Of a DNA stretch of 21,363 nt, positions 8,522 to 19,200 are shown piece after piece. Source of the stretch: Ectocarpus siliculosus (lineage: Eukaryota > Sar > Phaeophyceae > Ectocarpales > Ectocarpaceae). The number at the start of each line of letters is the position of its first letter. Position 1 is the stretch's first letter. Location: assembly GCA_000310025.1 (NCBI GenBank), contig FN648430.1, positions 94,031 through 115,393 of the forward strand, written 5' to 3'. Under the pieces are notes generated by a model. That model ran no database searches and was not told where the DNA came from. It saw nothing but the letters and a program-made list of their open reading frames with translations. A program made the position numbers and the translations under genes.

Positions 8522-9867
8522 AGGCGGCAGCAGCGACGTTACCGGCAGCCGTGTTGGCGCTGGAACTCATGACGGTCGTGGCGGCAGGGGAACGGCATCG
8601 GCGGCGATGGCAGCGGCGGCAGCAGCGGTGGCGCCCTCGAGTCGACCGCGAACGGGGAGGACACGGTGACAGCGACGACCTCACCTTGTTACAGCCGAGT
8701 GGGAAATCATGTGAAACGTTCACGACTTTGTTCGGTTTTGTGAGCAGGCATGGACGTTTTAGCTTCGCCATTTGGCTTCGTATTAATTTTTTTGTTCTGT
8801 TTGTCCCTTGCGAGCGCACTGTGCACATTGATGCAGAAAAGACGTGTGCCACGGCGTGTGCGTAATTTTTTTTTTCTGTACTTGGAGTTCCAGGGAGCAG
8901 GATAGCTTTTGGAGTTCCAGTTGCAAAGACATTTTTCATACGGTAAATTACGAACTTTTTCCGGAGTTTGATGCCATGTGTGTAACAACGTGTTTTCATG
9001 TTTGTTGTTGGTTTGTATCGCATGTTTTGCTGCTCTTGCATCGAAAATCATGGGGGGGGATGTCATGTATGACCATGATTCTAGAGGGCGTGAGCAGCAA
9101 TCGAATTGGTTCGTTTTCTGGCCTTGTCTATTTGTGTTTTAGGTGAACGGCAAACAACCAGGGGGGACTGTTGACATCGAGATATTAGCTCGGGGTGAAT
9201 TTTGGGAGCTGACAGCAGGGGGGCTGTTTGCGTGGATGCCTGCTTATATTTTCTATCGTTTCTTGGACAGCAGGCGACGGTACCGATTAGCGGGTGCGCG
9301 CTGTTTAGGATTTGTTTGGTATTGGAGGGGGTTTGACATGTTTTGACGATTAATGGTTGGGGCCATTGTTGTTGTTGTGCTTTCCGAATTCTCGTTTTGA
9401 TTGGTCAAGAAGTTGAGTTTTTGTTTTGTTTGAGGATTTGGTGCCAACTCTTTTGGAAGTTGTTTTTTCCAGAAATAAATGTCCGTTTTCGTTCCGACGC
9501 CTTTCTGATGTAGCACAAATAATTGTTGGGTTCTTTTCTGAGGAAGATTCTCTTGTGTCAACGGTTTGAGATTATTTCCAGAGACGAACGCTTTGGATTA
9601 TTCGTGAATAAAATGATCGAGACGCTTTGTGTTGGATGCGTAGCCAGTTTTTTTGTTGAATAAGTTTTCTCAAGGGGTGTTTTTCTGTATTGGCTGATTG
9701 CGCGTGCTGGGTTGCAAGATCGTACATCGTATCAAGTAGGGGGGCTGTTTGTGGTACTTGGATATGAGTCCGATCTGTGCATCCTCTGTGGGGGATACGC
9801 GTATTGGAGGTATGGGTGTGAGGGCATGTGTGTGTGCGGTTGTGGTCCAAGTGCGGGGGCCCCGGGA
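8522..9867 (+). other. Non-coding 3' part of the retroelement, T/G-rich
   Basis: No supported gene. The plus strand is strongly enriched in T and G, with many TTGTTT and TTTTTG words, from about 8700 to 9850. This is the place where a complete copia element would carry integrase, reverse transcriptase and RNase H. Short open frames here show none of their motifs. Confidence 0.6.
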
Positions 9868-9889
9868 GCACACGGCGGTGTGCTCCCGG
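9862..9889. repeat. Perfect 12-bp-arm inverted repeat at the 3' LTR edge
   Basis: Arms CCGGGAGCACAC and GTGTGCTCCCGG around a GGCG loop. In the left LTR only six bases of the left arm are present (5085-5090). It could fold into a stable hairpin. Confidence 0.85.
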
Positions 9890-10015
9890 CGCTTGCCTGA
9901 GGGGCTTGCGTGACGAATATATACAATACATGGTCCTTTTTTATCACCTGTTCCTGGGATAACATAGTCCCCAGTCTCAACACCACAGACCGCTGAGGGC
10001 GGCAGTGCACTAACA
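9868..10015 (+). repeat. Right terminal repeat (3' LTR) of the retroelement
   Basis: Direct copy of 5085-5232. Here the inverted repeat at the left edge is longer: perfect 12-bp arms (9862-9873 and 9878-9889) around a GGCG loop, reaching into the internal sequence. The bases just after it do not repeat those just before the left copy, so no target duplication is seen. Confidence 0.8.
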
Positions 10016-13000
10016 GAACATGTGCGTGCTCGGTTGGAGGCAACCAATAAGCGTCGAGCCTCAAGCTAAATATGCGGTTCTTAAGTGGTGGCGCGTTCTG
10101 TATGTATGTAAACAACAGAAAAAGATCAACGAGATGATTGGCGGCATTCTTGAAAGCATGGAGTCCCTCGGCACCAAAAAGTGCATGCGCATGGATGGGC
10201 GTAGTGAGAAGTGTGCCGGTCGAAGACTGACGGTTTTTTCGGGTGCGCGCGAGGTCGCATCTAATATTATTTTGCTTTTTTTTCTTTATTGTCCAGGCTA
10301 TGGCTACTACCTCGCATAGCGTATTGAAGCTAGCGGGGGGTCCTAGACTAACCTGTCGTTGACTTGCGGACCCTTCTTAGTCAATTTTATTTTCGTGTAA
10401 CTTTTTTGGGTAAGTTAGCCTGTGACCACGGCGGGGATCGACCGCGTCAAGTGTCAGACTATCATACATAGTACGGACAGACGAAGAAGGTACTGGGTAG
10501 AGAGAGCAGAACGAACAGGATTGTAATTGGTTGTGAAGACAACAACAACGGAACTGCTGGGTTCGTCCATGGATAGTTTTTGCAGCACTTATGAAGTATT
10601 AGCGTATTAAACGACTTCTTCGTGGATGTGGGTACAATATAATGCGAGGCTTCAATTCAACTATTTACTAAATAAATACAAAAACTTAATGGAGTATGGA
10701 GGGTGCTCCTTGTTCTTATGCATGGCATGTACCGGCAGTAGGTGACCTAATATATCGCATCATCGATATTCACAGCAAATAATGTTAGTCCACGACGACG
10801 AGGATGTCAAACGATAGGTTTGTTTCGGAAAGCTATCGGTGCCAACGCCGCCCGGCCACGCCACGCTTTCTGCTGTGGAATAATCGAGCTTTGAAAATTA
10901 AAAAAAAATGTTCAGGGGGTGTGACATCTTATTATGTCATCTACTCTGTGTACAGAACTCTTTGTCGTGCTCGGTGGGCGAGCATGTCGCGGTGTGTGCC
11001 CTCGACTTTAGTAACGGCTAAAAAACTGGAAAGCTTCAGACAGGCAACGCGACGATACTCGTCGAGTTGCTATCACAATGTACTAAAGGCGAAGTGATAT
11101 TTTTGTCACACGCGAGATCACTGCCAAGAGGGGACGGCCAGGAAGTCGTGAGCGTAGAGAAAATCAGTCTCCCTTTTTACCACCCATTTTCTCTAGCGTC
11201 ACACCATCACATCACATCACATCACATGATACCCGCGACAGAGACTCCAGCCTGCAATTGACTGGGGAATGATACGCACGTAGAATCAGAATACATGAGT
11301 GATTAGGTAAGACTTATGTTTCATCAAAACCCCCTTGCCCCCCTCCCCCCCCCGCGAGCTTCAAAATCGACGCGAGATGCCAAAACTTCACGCTGTGTCA
11401 TCCAAAACAGAACGCTCTCAACAGTATATGAATGCATAGGCACGATGCGAAATCGGTCCCTCTTTCGTCTGAAGGTCGCTGTTGATTCAAAAAAATCGAA
11501 CCTGGTGTACAGTATTTCGTACTCCATGCCCCGACGGTACTCCAACATACGAACAGCATTGCGAACAGCAAGAATTAATTTTGTGTCTTGTGCGATGACA
11601 CAGCCCCCCCGCCACAAAACTTGCGCGTAAAGCGCGCAGAGACTTGAACGACGGGCACGCAAGTGCCGCTCAACATTTGACGGTCATCGACATCCATCCA
11701 AACAGCCAACTGTTCAGTCTTGTTCAGCCTTGTTTCTTACACCCGGGTTGCGTTTTCCGTGATCCCACCTGCCATTCAACCCACTACGCCCACGGGCAGC
11801 AATCGCTACCCCCGTTGAACCCCCCCCAGCCCTGATGGTTTCCCACGACGTACGTATACAAGAGAACTCCGTGCTACGCGTACAATACGCTGTTCGGGCG
11901 TGCCTAACTACGATGTGAACATACGAGATTGCTCTGCCGCTGCCATACTACTGCTGGACGCACGTTTCACGCACGCGTTGAATATACCACAACCCCGCTA
12001 TTGTCTGGTATGCGACGCGCCATGTGGACAAAAAACAAAAATACCGAGCGCAAGCCATCAAGGTTGTCGACGTGCTACACAGCAGTCTTTACTCCGGCGG
12101 GTGGTTCCGCTTCCTCCCGCAATAGCACGGGATTCCATCCAACAAACGCCACGCACGTTGAAAGTGGACATTGGAGGCCTGACTTCGCCCTTGCTCTCGC
12201 CCTGCCCCGAACCACGTCCTACACGACCAGCTATGTAGACTATACATCAAATATGGAAAACAAGGAAATCGGGAAGATGGCTATAGCGGACAAATAGGTG
12301 TAGAGATCCCCTTCGGGACCAGGTCCGACAAAAAATATGGACATCCCAAAACAAATCCGGATGGAACTCGACGCTTATCGTTCCTCGAGTCGAGGTCGAT
12401 GTAGAGTGAGTAAAGACCCGACGTTCGACACGCCACACGGTTGGATAGTCTACACCACGAACTTTTATCCCTGACGAACACACCAAAACTCCAAACCGAG
12501 GGACATCGTTCACAACCATGAAGTCGCCCGCCAAACCGCACGGTAAGTTGCGTATTCACCCCCCTACAAGTACAGCCAGCCGTGAAAGTAGTTATAAGCA
12601 AGCTCATCGGTTTGCCATGCATAGACTATAATCTGACACTCGGATGCGGAGCCCATGAGGACGGGAAAAATACAGCGAAAAATAGAAAGCATTACAACAG
12701 CACAGCATTCCTCCCCGCTTTGATATTGTGATGTTTTGATATGTCGGTCGCGCGCTCATACTCACGCGGATGAGCATTCTCCGACAGGACGTGCGGTAAG
12801 AACATCCAACTCCCAGAAAGGGAGAGCCCAACACATGAAAGAATCATTTCGGAATCATTTCGCCCGTTGATGTACCTCAAAATCCAGAGCGTAAGCAAGG
12901 AGCTACACATATACACCAGTACTACTGAAGTGCGGGGTGGCGCAAACTTTTCTCGGTCAAGTGTGCTATTAACACGAATAGCAAAAAAAAAAACGGCGGA

Positions 13001-13155
13001 GACCTCTTTTGACATCTCTCTCAAGCGTTTTGCTCTAGTATCGCAACGGGCGCTTCGCGAAAACAGCTTTGCCGATTTTTCCTAGAACCTTTTTCGGCCG
13101 AGGGCGGTTGAACGACAGATTGGTTCCCTGCAGACAGACAGGCAGGTAGGTTTAT
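10016..13155. other. Long stretch without a supported gene
   Basis: Right flank of the retroelement, up to the 3' end of the nitrite reductase gene. A 99-codon frame (10020-10319) begins just after the LTR; its part up to about 10220 is protein-like, but it has no recognised domain. A possible acceptor (TTGTCCAG, ending 10294) falls near its end. Other frames look random. It includes a pentamer microsatellite at 11205-11226 and a copy of the GGGGGTGTG motif at about 10913. Confidence 0.5.
11205..11226 (+). repeat. ATCAC pentamer microsatellite
   Basis: Four perfect ATCAC units, flanked by partial ones. No gene context. Confidence 0.8.
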
Positions 13156-13281
13156 TCAAGCCGAAACCTCCGCCGTGTCTTGCGGCGCGGTCGGCAAGGC
13201 GTTCGTCTGGACGGGCACGAAGTTGTTCTCGGAGCCCTGGAAGCAGTCCGCGCTGAGCATCACCTTCTCCGTGGCCAGGAG
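13156..13281 (-). CDS. nirB: nirB last exon and stop
   Basis: 41 residues, LLATEKVMLSADC to APQDTAEVSA, then TGA. Acceptor GTGCCAG, phase 0. The join AELDQ-LLATEKV matches the usual C-terminal pattern of the family. Confidence 0.8.
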   Translation of the reverse strand, partial: LLATEKVMLSADCFQGSENNFVPVQTNALPTAPQDTAEVSA

Positions 13282-16200
13282 CTGGCACGTCGACCACCAC
13301 CACCGACGTCCAGACGAGACCATCACATTGTTCACGAGAATGGTATGGTAAGTGCGTGAGGATGGATGTATATATGTGCCGGAGATGCGCGACGGAGGAG
13401 GGGCATAAAACGAATGCACGGCAGCATGCACGGAGGAAGCCACCCACCCCTTGGCGGAGGCGGTACATACTCACGCCAACCGCTGTGGTGATGTGATTTC
13501 TGCATGTTGGTGGGTGGAACGGCGTTCTTTCAGAGCAAAGCAAAACACTAATGGATCGAAACCTCTGCCGAATCCACAGCCAGTTGTTGGAAGTACGACA
13601 GGACACATACATAGCATTCGTCTGTCGTCTGGTTCGTTCAGGGGAGTTGAATAACCCAGCGGTTGCCAGGAGACCACACGACACGACACGGGCCTCTTAA
13701 ACGCCAATGTGCGCATGACACTAACATTAATGGTTCCATGTACTGACGTGAAACATGCGTGTGTCGACGTCCTATTATTTACAATACAGCAGTACAACAG
13801 TAGAACAAGACCGAGAACGAGAGGTGTTTGTTTCAGCTCAGTGACTTGCAACCCAGCAAAAACCATTGAACACCGGAGCTTGGGTCACCTGGTCGAGCTC
13901 AGCGGTGGGTGGCAGGTCGAGGAAGACTCCGCCGTCCTCCACCTTGACGGGGAAGGTCAGGAGCCTCATGTTGTCGTCTTCCATGTGGTCCAGGCACTCT
14001 CCACTGAAAAGAAAAAGAAAGCGTAAGCGGGACACTCGTAATCAGTAAAACTTTGCAGTGTAGCGACTGACGCCGAACCACGCATCACGGTGATGGAGGT
14101 TGGGATATAAGGGCAGTCAGTCATTTTTTTTTGTTGTTGATGTCAACGTACTCCAACCACCTAGAGAGAAGGATCAAGCCCAAGAGGGAGACTAATTACA
14201 ACAGCACGACGTTCAGATGAGCAGAACTGGTTCGGAAGGCAAAGAGTAGCCTAACGGCACTTCGGGCACGAACGTCTATAATAATGGTCTACCCTAAACT
14301 TTTCTCGACTCTTGTACTACTGCCGCCGGTCCACCGATTGTTCGTGGTAAGTTGCCCGCGCGGCGACATTCGAAATGCAAGGAATACACGCGAAAACCGC
14401 ACACACCTCTTAAGGTCGAAGTTGTTCTTGTGGAGCGGGCAGGCGACCTTGAGAATGCCTTCCCTGCTCCCCACGATGCCCTCCGACAGGACTAACGCCC
14501 TTTTGTGGGGGCACACGTTCTGGGTAGCGTACCATTCCTGCAAGCGCAGCGTGGGTGTCCAGCGTCCAACGTGTTGTGGGAGGGGGTGGTTACTCTTGCT
14601 TTGCATGCCCTTACAATAGTGGTTAGACCATTGACCTCGCATCCTTACACAGCCGGGGCGGAGCGATATGCTGCCGGGGTTTCGCCGACCCACGCTACCT
14701 GGCCACCATCTAACCAGATATTGTACATCTGTCGATTTGGCATCCCGTCTCACCAAACGTTTGTACACTCACAACCCTAACCCTAACCCTAACCCTAACG
14801 TTTTTCCACTCACATTCGGCTGGCACGGCTAGTCGTAGAAGAACTTCCAACTATTGTACAGTACCGCAAGGGACTCCCATCTTCGCGCGTACAGTAGTAC
14901 ATACCACCCCCAAGCTCCAACCTTCAAGCTCCAACCTTCAAGCTTTAAGCTCCAACCTTCAAGCTTAAAGCTTGAAGCTTTAAGCTCTAAGCTCACATTT
15001 CTCCGCGCCACGTTGTACACAGCGAGCTGGCTCTTTCCGTAGAGCACAGCGGCCCCGCCGTTGGTGGGGAAATCAGACACGGACCCCACTCGCACCCAGG
15101 AGGATGCCCCCGTCAGGACTTGGTCAGGCTGCGGGCGAAACCGCCGAACAGAAAAGCGGGGTTGCATACTAAGGATTTCTTCATTGTGCTCGGAACGTTA
15201 CTGCTACAGTACGCACGTGGAGAGCGACGTGTATTCGGGGGTCCCATGTGTGCTCTGCCCAGAGGACGGGGCGCACGAGCGTGGTAGTAGTTCTCGAGTG
15301 TGGGGAGGAAACAAGAATAGAGTTGAGTGTGGAAAAAATGAAAAATAAGCTATGCATAGAAATAGACTAAAGTAGTTATGTAACTAACGCTAGGTGAACG
15401 GCAAATCGCCTAGATGGACACCTACAGTAGGCGGCCGTGCAAGTGCGTCCGAGGTACGAGTGATCAACATCAAATCACTATCTCGTGGACGCCATCGCCT
15501 CTGTCGTCGGTGTCGATGTAGAGGAAAGGAAAGGTACCTACTATACTTGTTCGTGGAAACGTCCTCCGCTTCGATGATGCGGACGGGCAGGCGGTGGGAC
15601 GTGTTGGCAGATAGATGTTGTGAAATGTTGTGAAATGTTGTGACTGTGACGGGGACTGCGTGACTGCTGTAACTGTGACACACCTTGCTCCCCTCCTCGT
15701 GCAAGTCGGGGATGAACTCGTCCTTGGGCCAGTCCATGGGTCGCGACTGTCCTCTCATCGCGATGAACGGTATCCCCCGCTCGGTGTGGTCGGAGTTGAC
15801 GAACTGCCGGAAGGCCTTGCGCCGCTCCTCGTCCTTATTGCACAAAACGAAAAAAAAAAACGGCACACGTGTGATATAACATGTTTCGTACAACTCCGAC
15901 CCGACCCGATGTACCCGATGTACCCGATGTACCATTCCGTCTATTTCGTATTCGTGGTTCGGAACAACTTCCTTTCCTCGCGCAGCAGTGAGCATTGTAA
16001 GCATTTTTTCTCGCCTCCTTATTGCTAACGGGCACGCAGGAGGCTCATACTAATAGGAAGTACCATACAACACCGCTCACGCCCGAGGGCCGCCAGGCAC
16101 CCACCGCCCCACCCACCCAACCGTGGCGCGCGTAATCGACGCCAAAAGTCGCCGCGTCTGGCTCTTCTTCGCGGGGACGGACGTGTTCCACGCGAAGACA

Positions 16201-19200
16201 CCCAGGGAACCAAACGGCGAAAACCAGACCGAACATGCCATGAACCCACGGCGGCGGTATCAACCACGTTGCACGCAGCAGGGGCTACAGCAAAACCTGA
16301 GACGGCACAATATTGCCCACAGAGACTACATATCTCGCGAAGCGAGGGGTATTCGGTTCTTTGATGCAGCAGCAGAGTCTCACGTTGACAACGGTAGCCC
16401 ACTCGTCCTGGTAGGTGTCCACGACGTGCTGCATCTGTGCGTCAAGCTTCTCGGCGATGCCCAGCTTGTCGTTGATCACGACCTCCTTCAGGTACTCAAT
16501 GCCTGTCATGCAGTAGTCCGGAGGGGGGAAGGGGATGAAACGGTCCCGATAACGGCAACATGAACATCTCCAAGCGGAGGAAGGGCATCAGGCGCGATCG
16601 GGCGGGCGGGCAGGTGGGACACTTGGTCGGTCGAGACTATACGACAACACAACACGCACCTCCTTCGAGCTTCTCCATCCACGCGGACGTACGCTGGAGA
16701 CGGTCGGCGGTGGCGATGTAGAACATGAGGAAGCGGTCGATGTACTTGATGCAAAGCTCCTCGCTGATGTCCGTCGCCAGCAAGTCGGCGTGCCTGGTGG
16801 GGGGTGATGTATACATATGTAGTGCAAGGAACGAGGAAGGGCGTCCAGGGGACCGTTCACGAGAGCCACCCAAACCATAGACTACAATAAGCCATCTCGC
16901 AAGCTCAGGGGAGATATTTCGCAACCTCTGCTGCCCTGAGCTCCGGAAAACGACAACGGGCGTGGAGATTGCAGACGTCTTCCGCCGCCATCCCCAGTGA
17001 GATTAACTAGGCATGGCTGGAGAACCAGGCAAGTCAGAAAACGGGCAGTCTTATCACATCCAAAAAACAGGGGACACGCAGACAGTGGTCCTTCCGCAGG
17101 CCGTTAACTCTCCAAGCAGGTAGACTGCAGCAGCAGCAGTAGTAGTTCCACCTACTGACCTGGCCACGGCACCCCCGTTGCCGCAGACGTAGAGGTTGTA
17201 GCCGTTCTCAGTGGCTACGAGGCCGAAGTCCTTGCCCTGGGCCTCGGCGCACTCGCGCACGCACCCGGACACTCCCGACTTGAGCTTGTGAGGAGACCGG
17301 AGACCTGGGACAGAGGGCGCGGGATACGTCGAGGGCTGACGTGAGGACGACATGCAGGAGGAACAAAATATTACAAACGCTTACAAAGCACATACGTTTG
17401 CATACAGAGAAAAGTAAACTTGCAGGACATCATGTTTCTTGCAGCCAAACGTGTAGCTTTTGTATCCATTCGAGTTTTACTAGCTGGAATTGACTCTCCC
17501 CAGCTGTGGAAAAAAAAGAGTGTAGAGGCGCACCGACCACACCTGCAGCAACAACCAGACCAAAAGCAGCTCAGCAACAGCCATCTGCAGCAGCAGGAGC
17601 AACAACGGCAACAGCTCACCCTTGTAACGGTTCTCGAGCCGCACGGCGAAGCTTACAGCGTCTTGTACGCCGTATCGGCACCAGGTGGACCCCACGCAGC
17701 TCTTAACCGTTCTCAGGGCCTTGCCGTAAGCGTGGCCAGACTCCAGCCCAGCCTCGCCAAGCTCGGCCCAGATCGACGGCAGCTGCAAGGAAGGGCGGCG
17801 TCCCACGTCAACACACCACAGCAACAGAGACAGAAAGGGTTTGGGGGGGTATTCAGTGTTTCATGGTTCTTCGGTGGTGTGCAGAATCCCCGCTACGATT
17901 GCAGTCCTGACACGCAAGTTGTGCCGGCGGGCGAATATCGTTTTCAGGCTGCCGCTCGACCAATGGCGGGGGCGGCACGGCAATACATTTGACAATACGA
18001 GGTGCGTTAGAAGTACCACAACATAAATATATTGTTGGTAGAAGTTCGTTGGGCGGTTCGAGCCAACAAAAACGTCAGCTGTTGAGCTTGGCAAACGTCA
18101 CAACCGGGAGCTGGCCGCTAGGCTGCGAGCTGGACCTGTCTATTCCTATCGCCATCGTGGACACCGCCACTGCCTGTGCTCTCATTGTGATGTTCTCATG
18201 ATTCCCCCACTCTGGAGGGTATCATTTACCGTTACTTATGGTACATCCTATTAAGAGGTACCTCCTACGATGAAAGAGAAAGCGCTGTGAGATGTGAGAT
18301 GTGAGGTGTGGCACGCGCGCCCAGCACAAGAGTGAACACGATGCTGATTTGGAGTTCCTTCCATCTTCTACAGACAGTACTGTAGGGTGGCTGGGGTTAC
18401 CTGGTGCTTCTCAGCGCCGAACATGTCGATCCGCTGCCCGCCGGTGACCTTCGTGTAGAGGTTGTACTTCTTGGCCACCTGTTGAAACAAAGAAATAGTT
18501 TTGGGGAAAAGAAGCGTTCAGAGGGAAACACCAAATGACTAGCGGTGACTCAGGCTCGTTTTTTCGAAAGCAAGACGATGGAGTGCTCCGACACAGAATG
18601 ATCCACCGGTTTTACGCGGGTTAATGACGATGCCAATCATCCTTACGCTCCACTTGGTTCATTGGACAAAACAATGTTCGCCCCCCCCCATACAAGTACA
18701 CAACTGACGTGTTCAGACTCCAAGAGCCACGCGAACCAGACCAAACCGTGAAAGTAAATTCTACCATTCTTTATACGTGTACCTCGGAACCAGTTGCTCA
18801 AACACCGGTAATTTGTAGAACAAAAGCCGTACAACAGCTCATCTTGGGGGTCGCAGACACATAGGTCAGCTCGACATCTCATGCGCACGAATGTCCCTCC
18901 CAGCTCCCAACACAAAACGCCCTGTCCGACTGCGCAATCGAAGTTCGATGTTCTATTCTACAACGACAACGGACGAGGCATGATATACCCCTCCTCCAGC
19001 TACAGATCGGCGACAGACAAACGCATTCAAGTGTACCGCCATCGACCGATGAGTTACTCCTGTAGCTGTAGCTGTATTTTTACGAACGACCGTAGACAGA
19101 GAAAGCCGTCTTGTCTACGGCCTTGGACTAGACACCCTCCACCCCTGCTGCACTCGGTGCCAACGCCAGCGCAGTCCTGCCGTAGGCAGTCGTAGTCCCT

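Larger units (their letters stand above)
5085..10015 (+). mobile_element. Non-autonomous Gag-only LTR retroelement, Ty1/copia-like
   Basis: Two direct repeats of 148 bp (5085-5232 and 9868-10015, no indels, three mismatches) bracket 4.6 kb. Inside lie a gag gene (5276-6949), in-frame continuations (6950-7309, 7310-8521) and about 1.3 kb of non-coding T/G-rich sequence. Gag has the helical core, basic linker and two CCHC knuckles usual for Ty1/copia Gag. A W-x-x-G-D-S-A-A-S-x-H motif at 7385-7414 resembles the copia protease active site. No integrase, reverse transcriptase or RNase H motif is seen in any frame. This fits TR-GAG-type elements, which carry only gag and rely on a relative for pol. 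No 5-bp target duplication is evident, and neither the primer-binding site nor the polypurine tract is clear. About 2% divergence between repeats suggests a fairly recent insertion. Confidence 0.75.

Noticed and set aside
7419-9041. 540-codon open frame on the minus strand
   Set aside because: Arg/Cys-rich text made by GGC/AGC repeats read in antisense; no domain, and the plus frame explains the repeat conservation better.
11900-12297. Overlapping frames of 112 and 122 codons
   Set aside because: Two frames are open over the same stretch with no protein-like conservation signal, splice context or known motif.
13838-13888. nirB ending by read-through after AELDQ
   Set aside because: The donor CAG|GTGACC and the downstream exon starting LLATEKV give a better family match at the C-terminus.
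15520-15610. Possible extra nirB exon (HRLPVRIIEAEDVSTN on the minus strand)
   Set aside because: No donor/acceptor pair keeps phase, and the flanking exons already join directly (EEGSK to PDQVL) in phase 0.
15905-15931. CRISPR-like or regulatory repeat array
   Set aside because: Units are contiguous without spacers and lie within an intron; a simple minisatellite.
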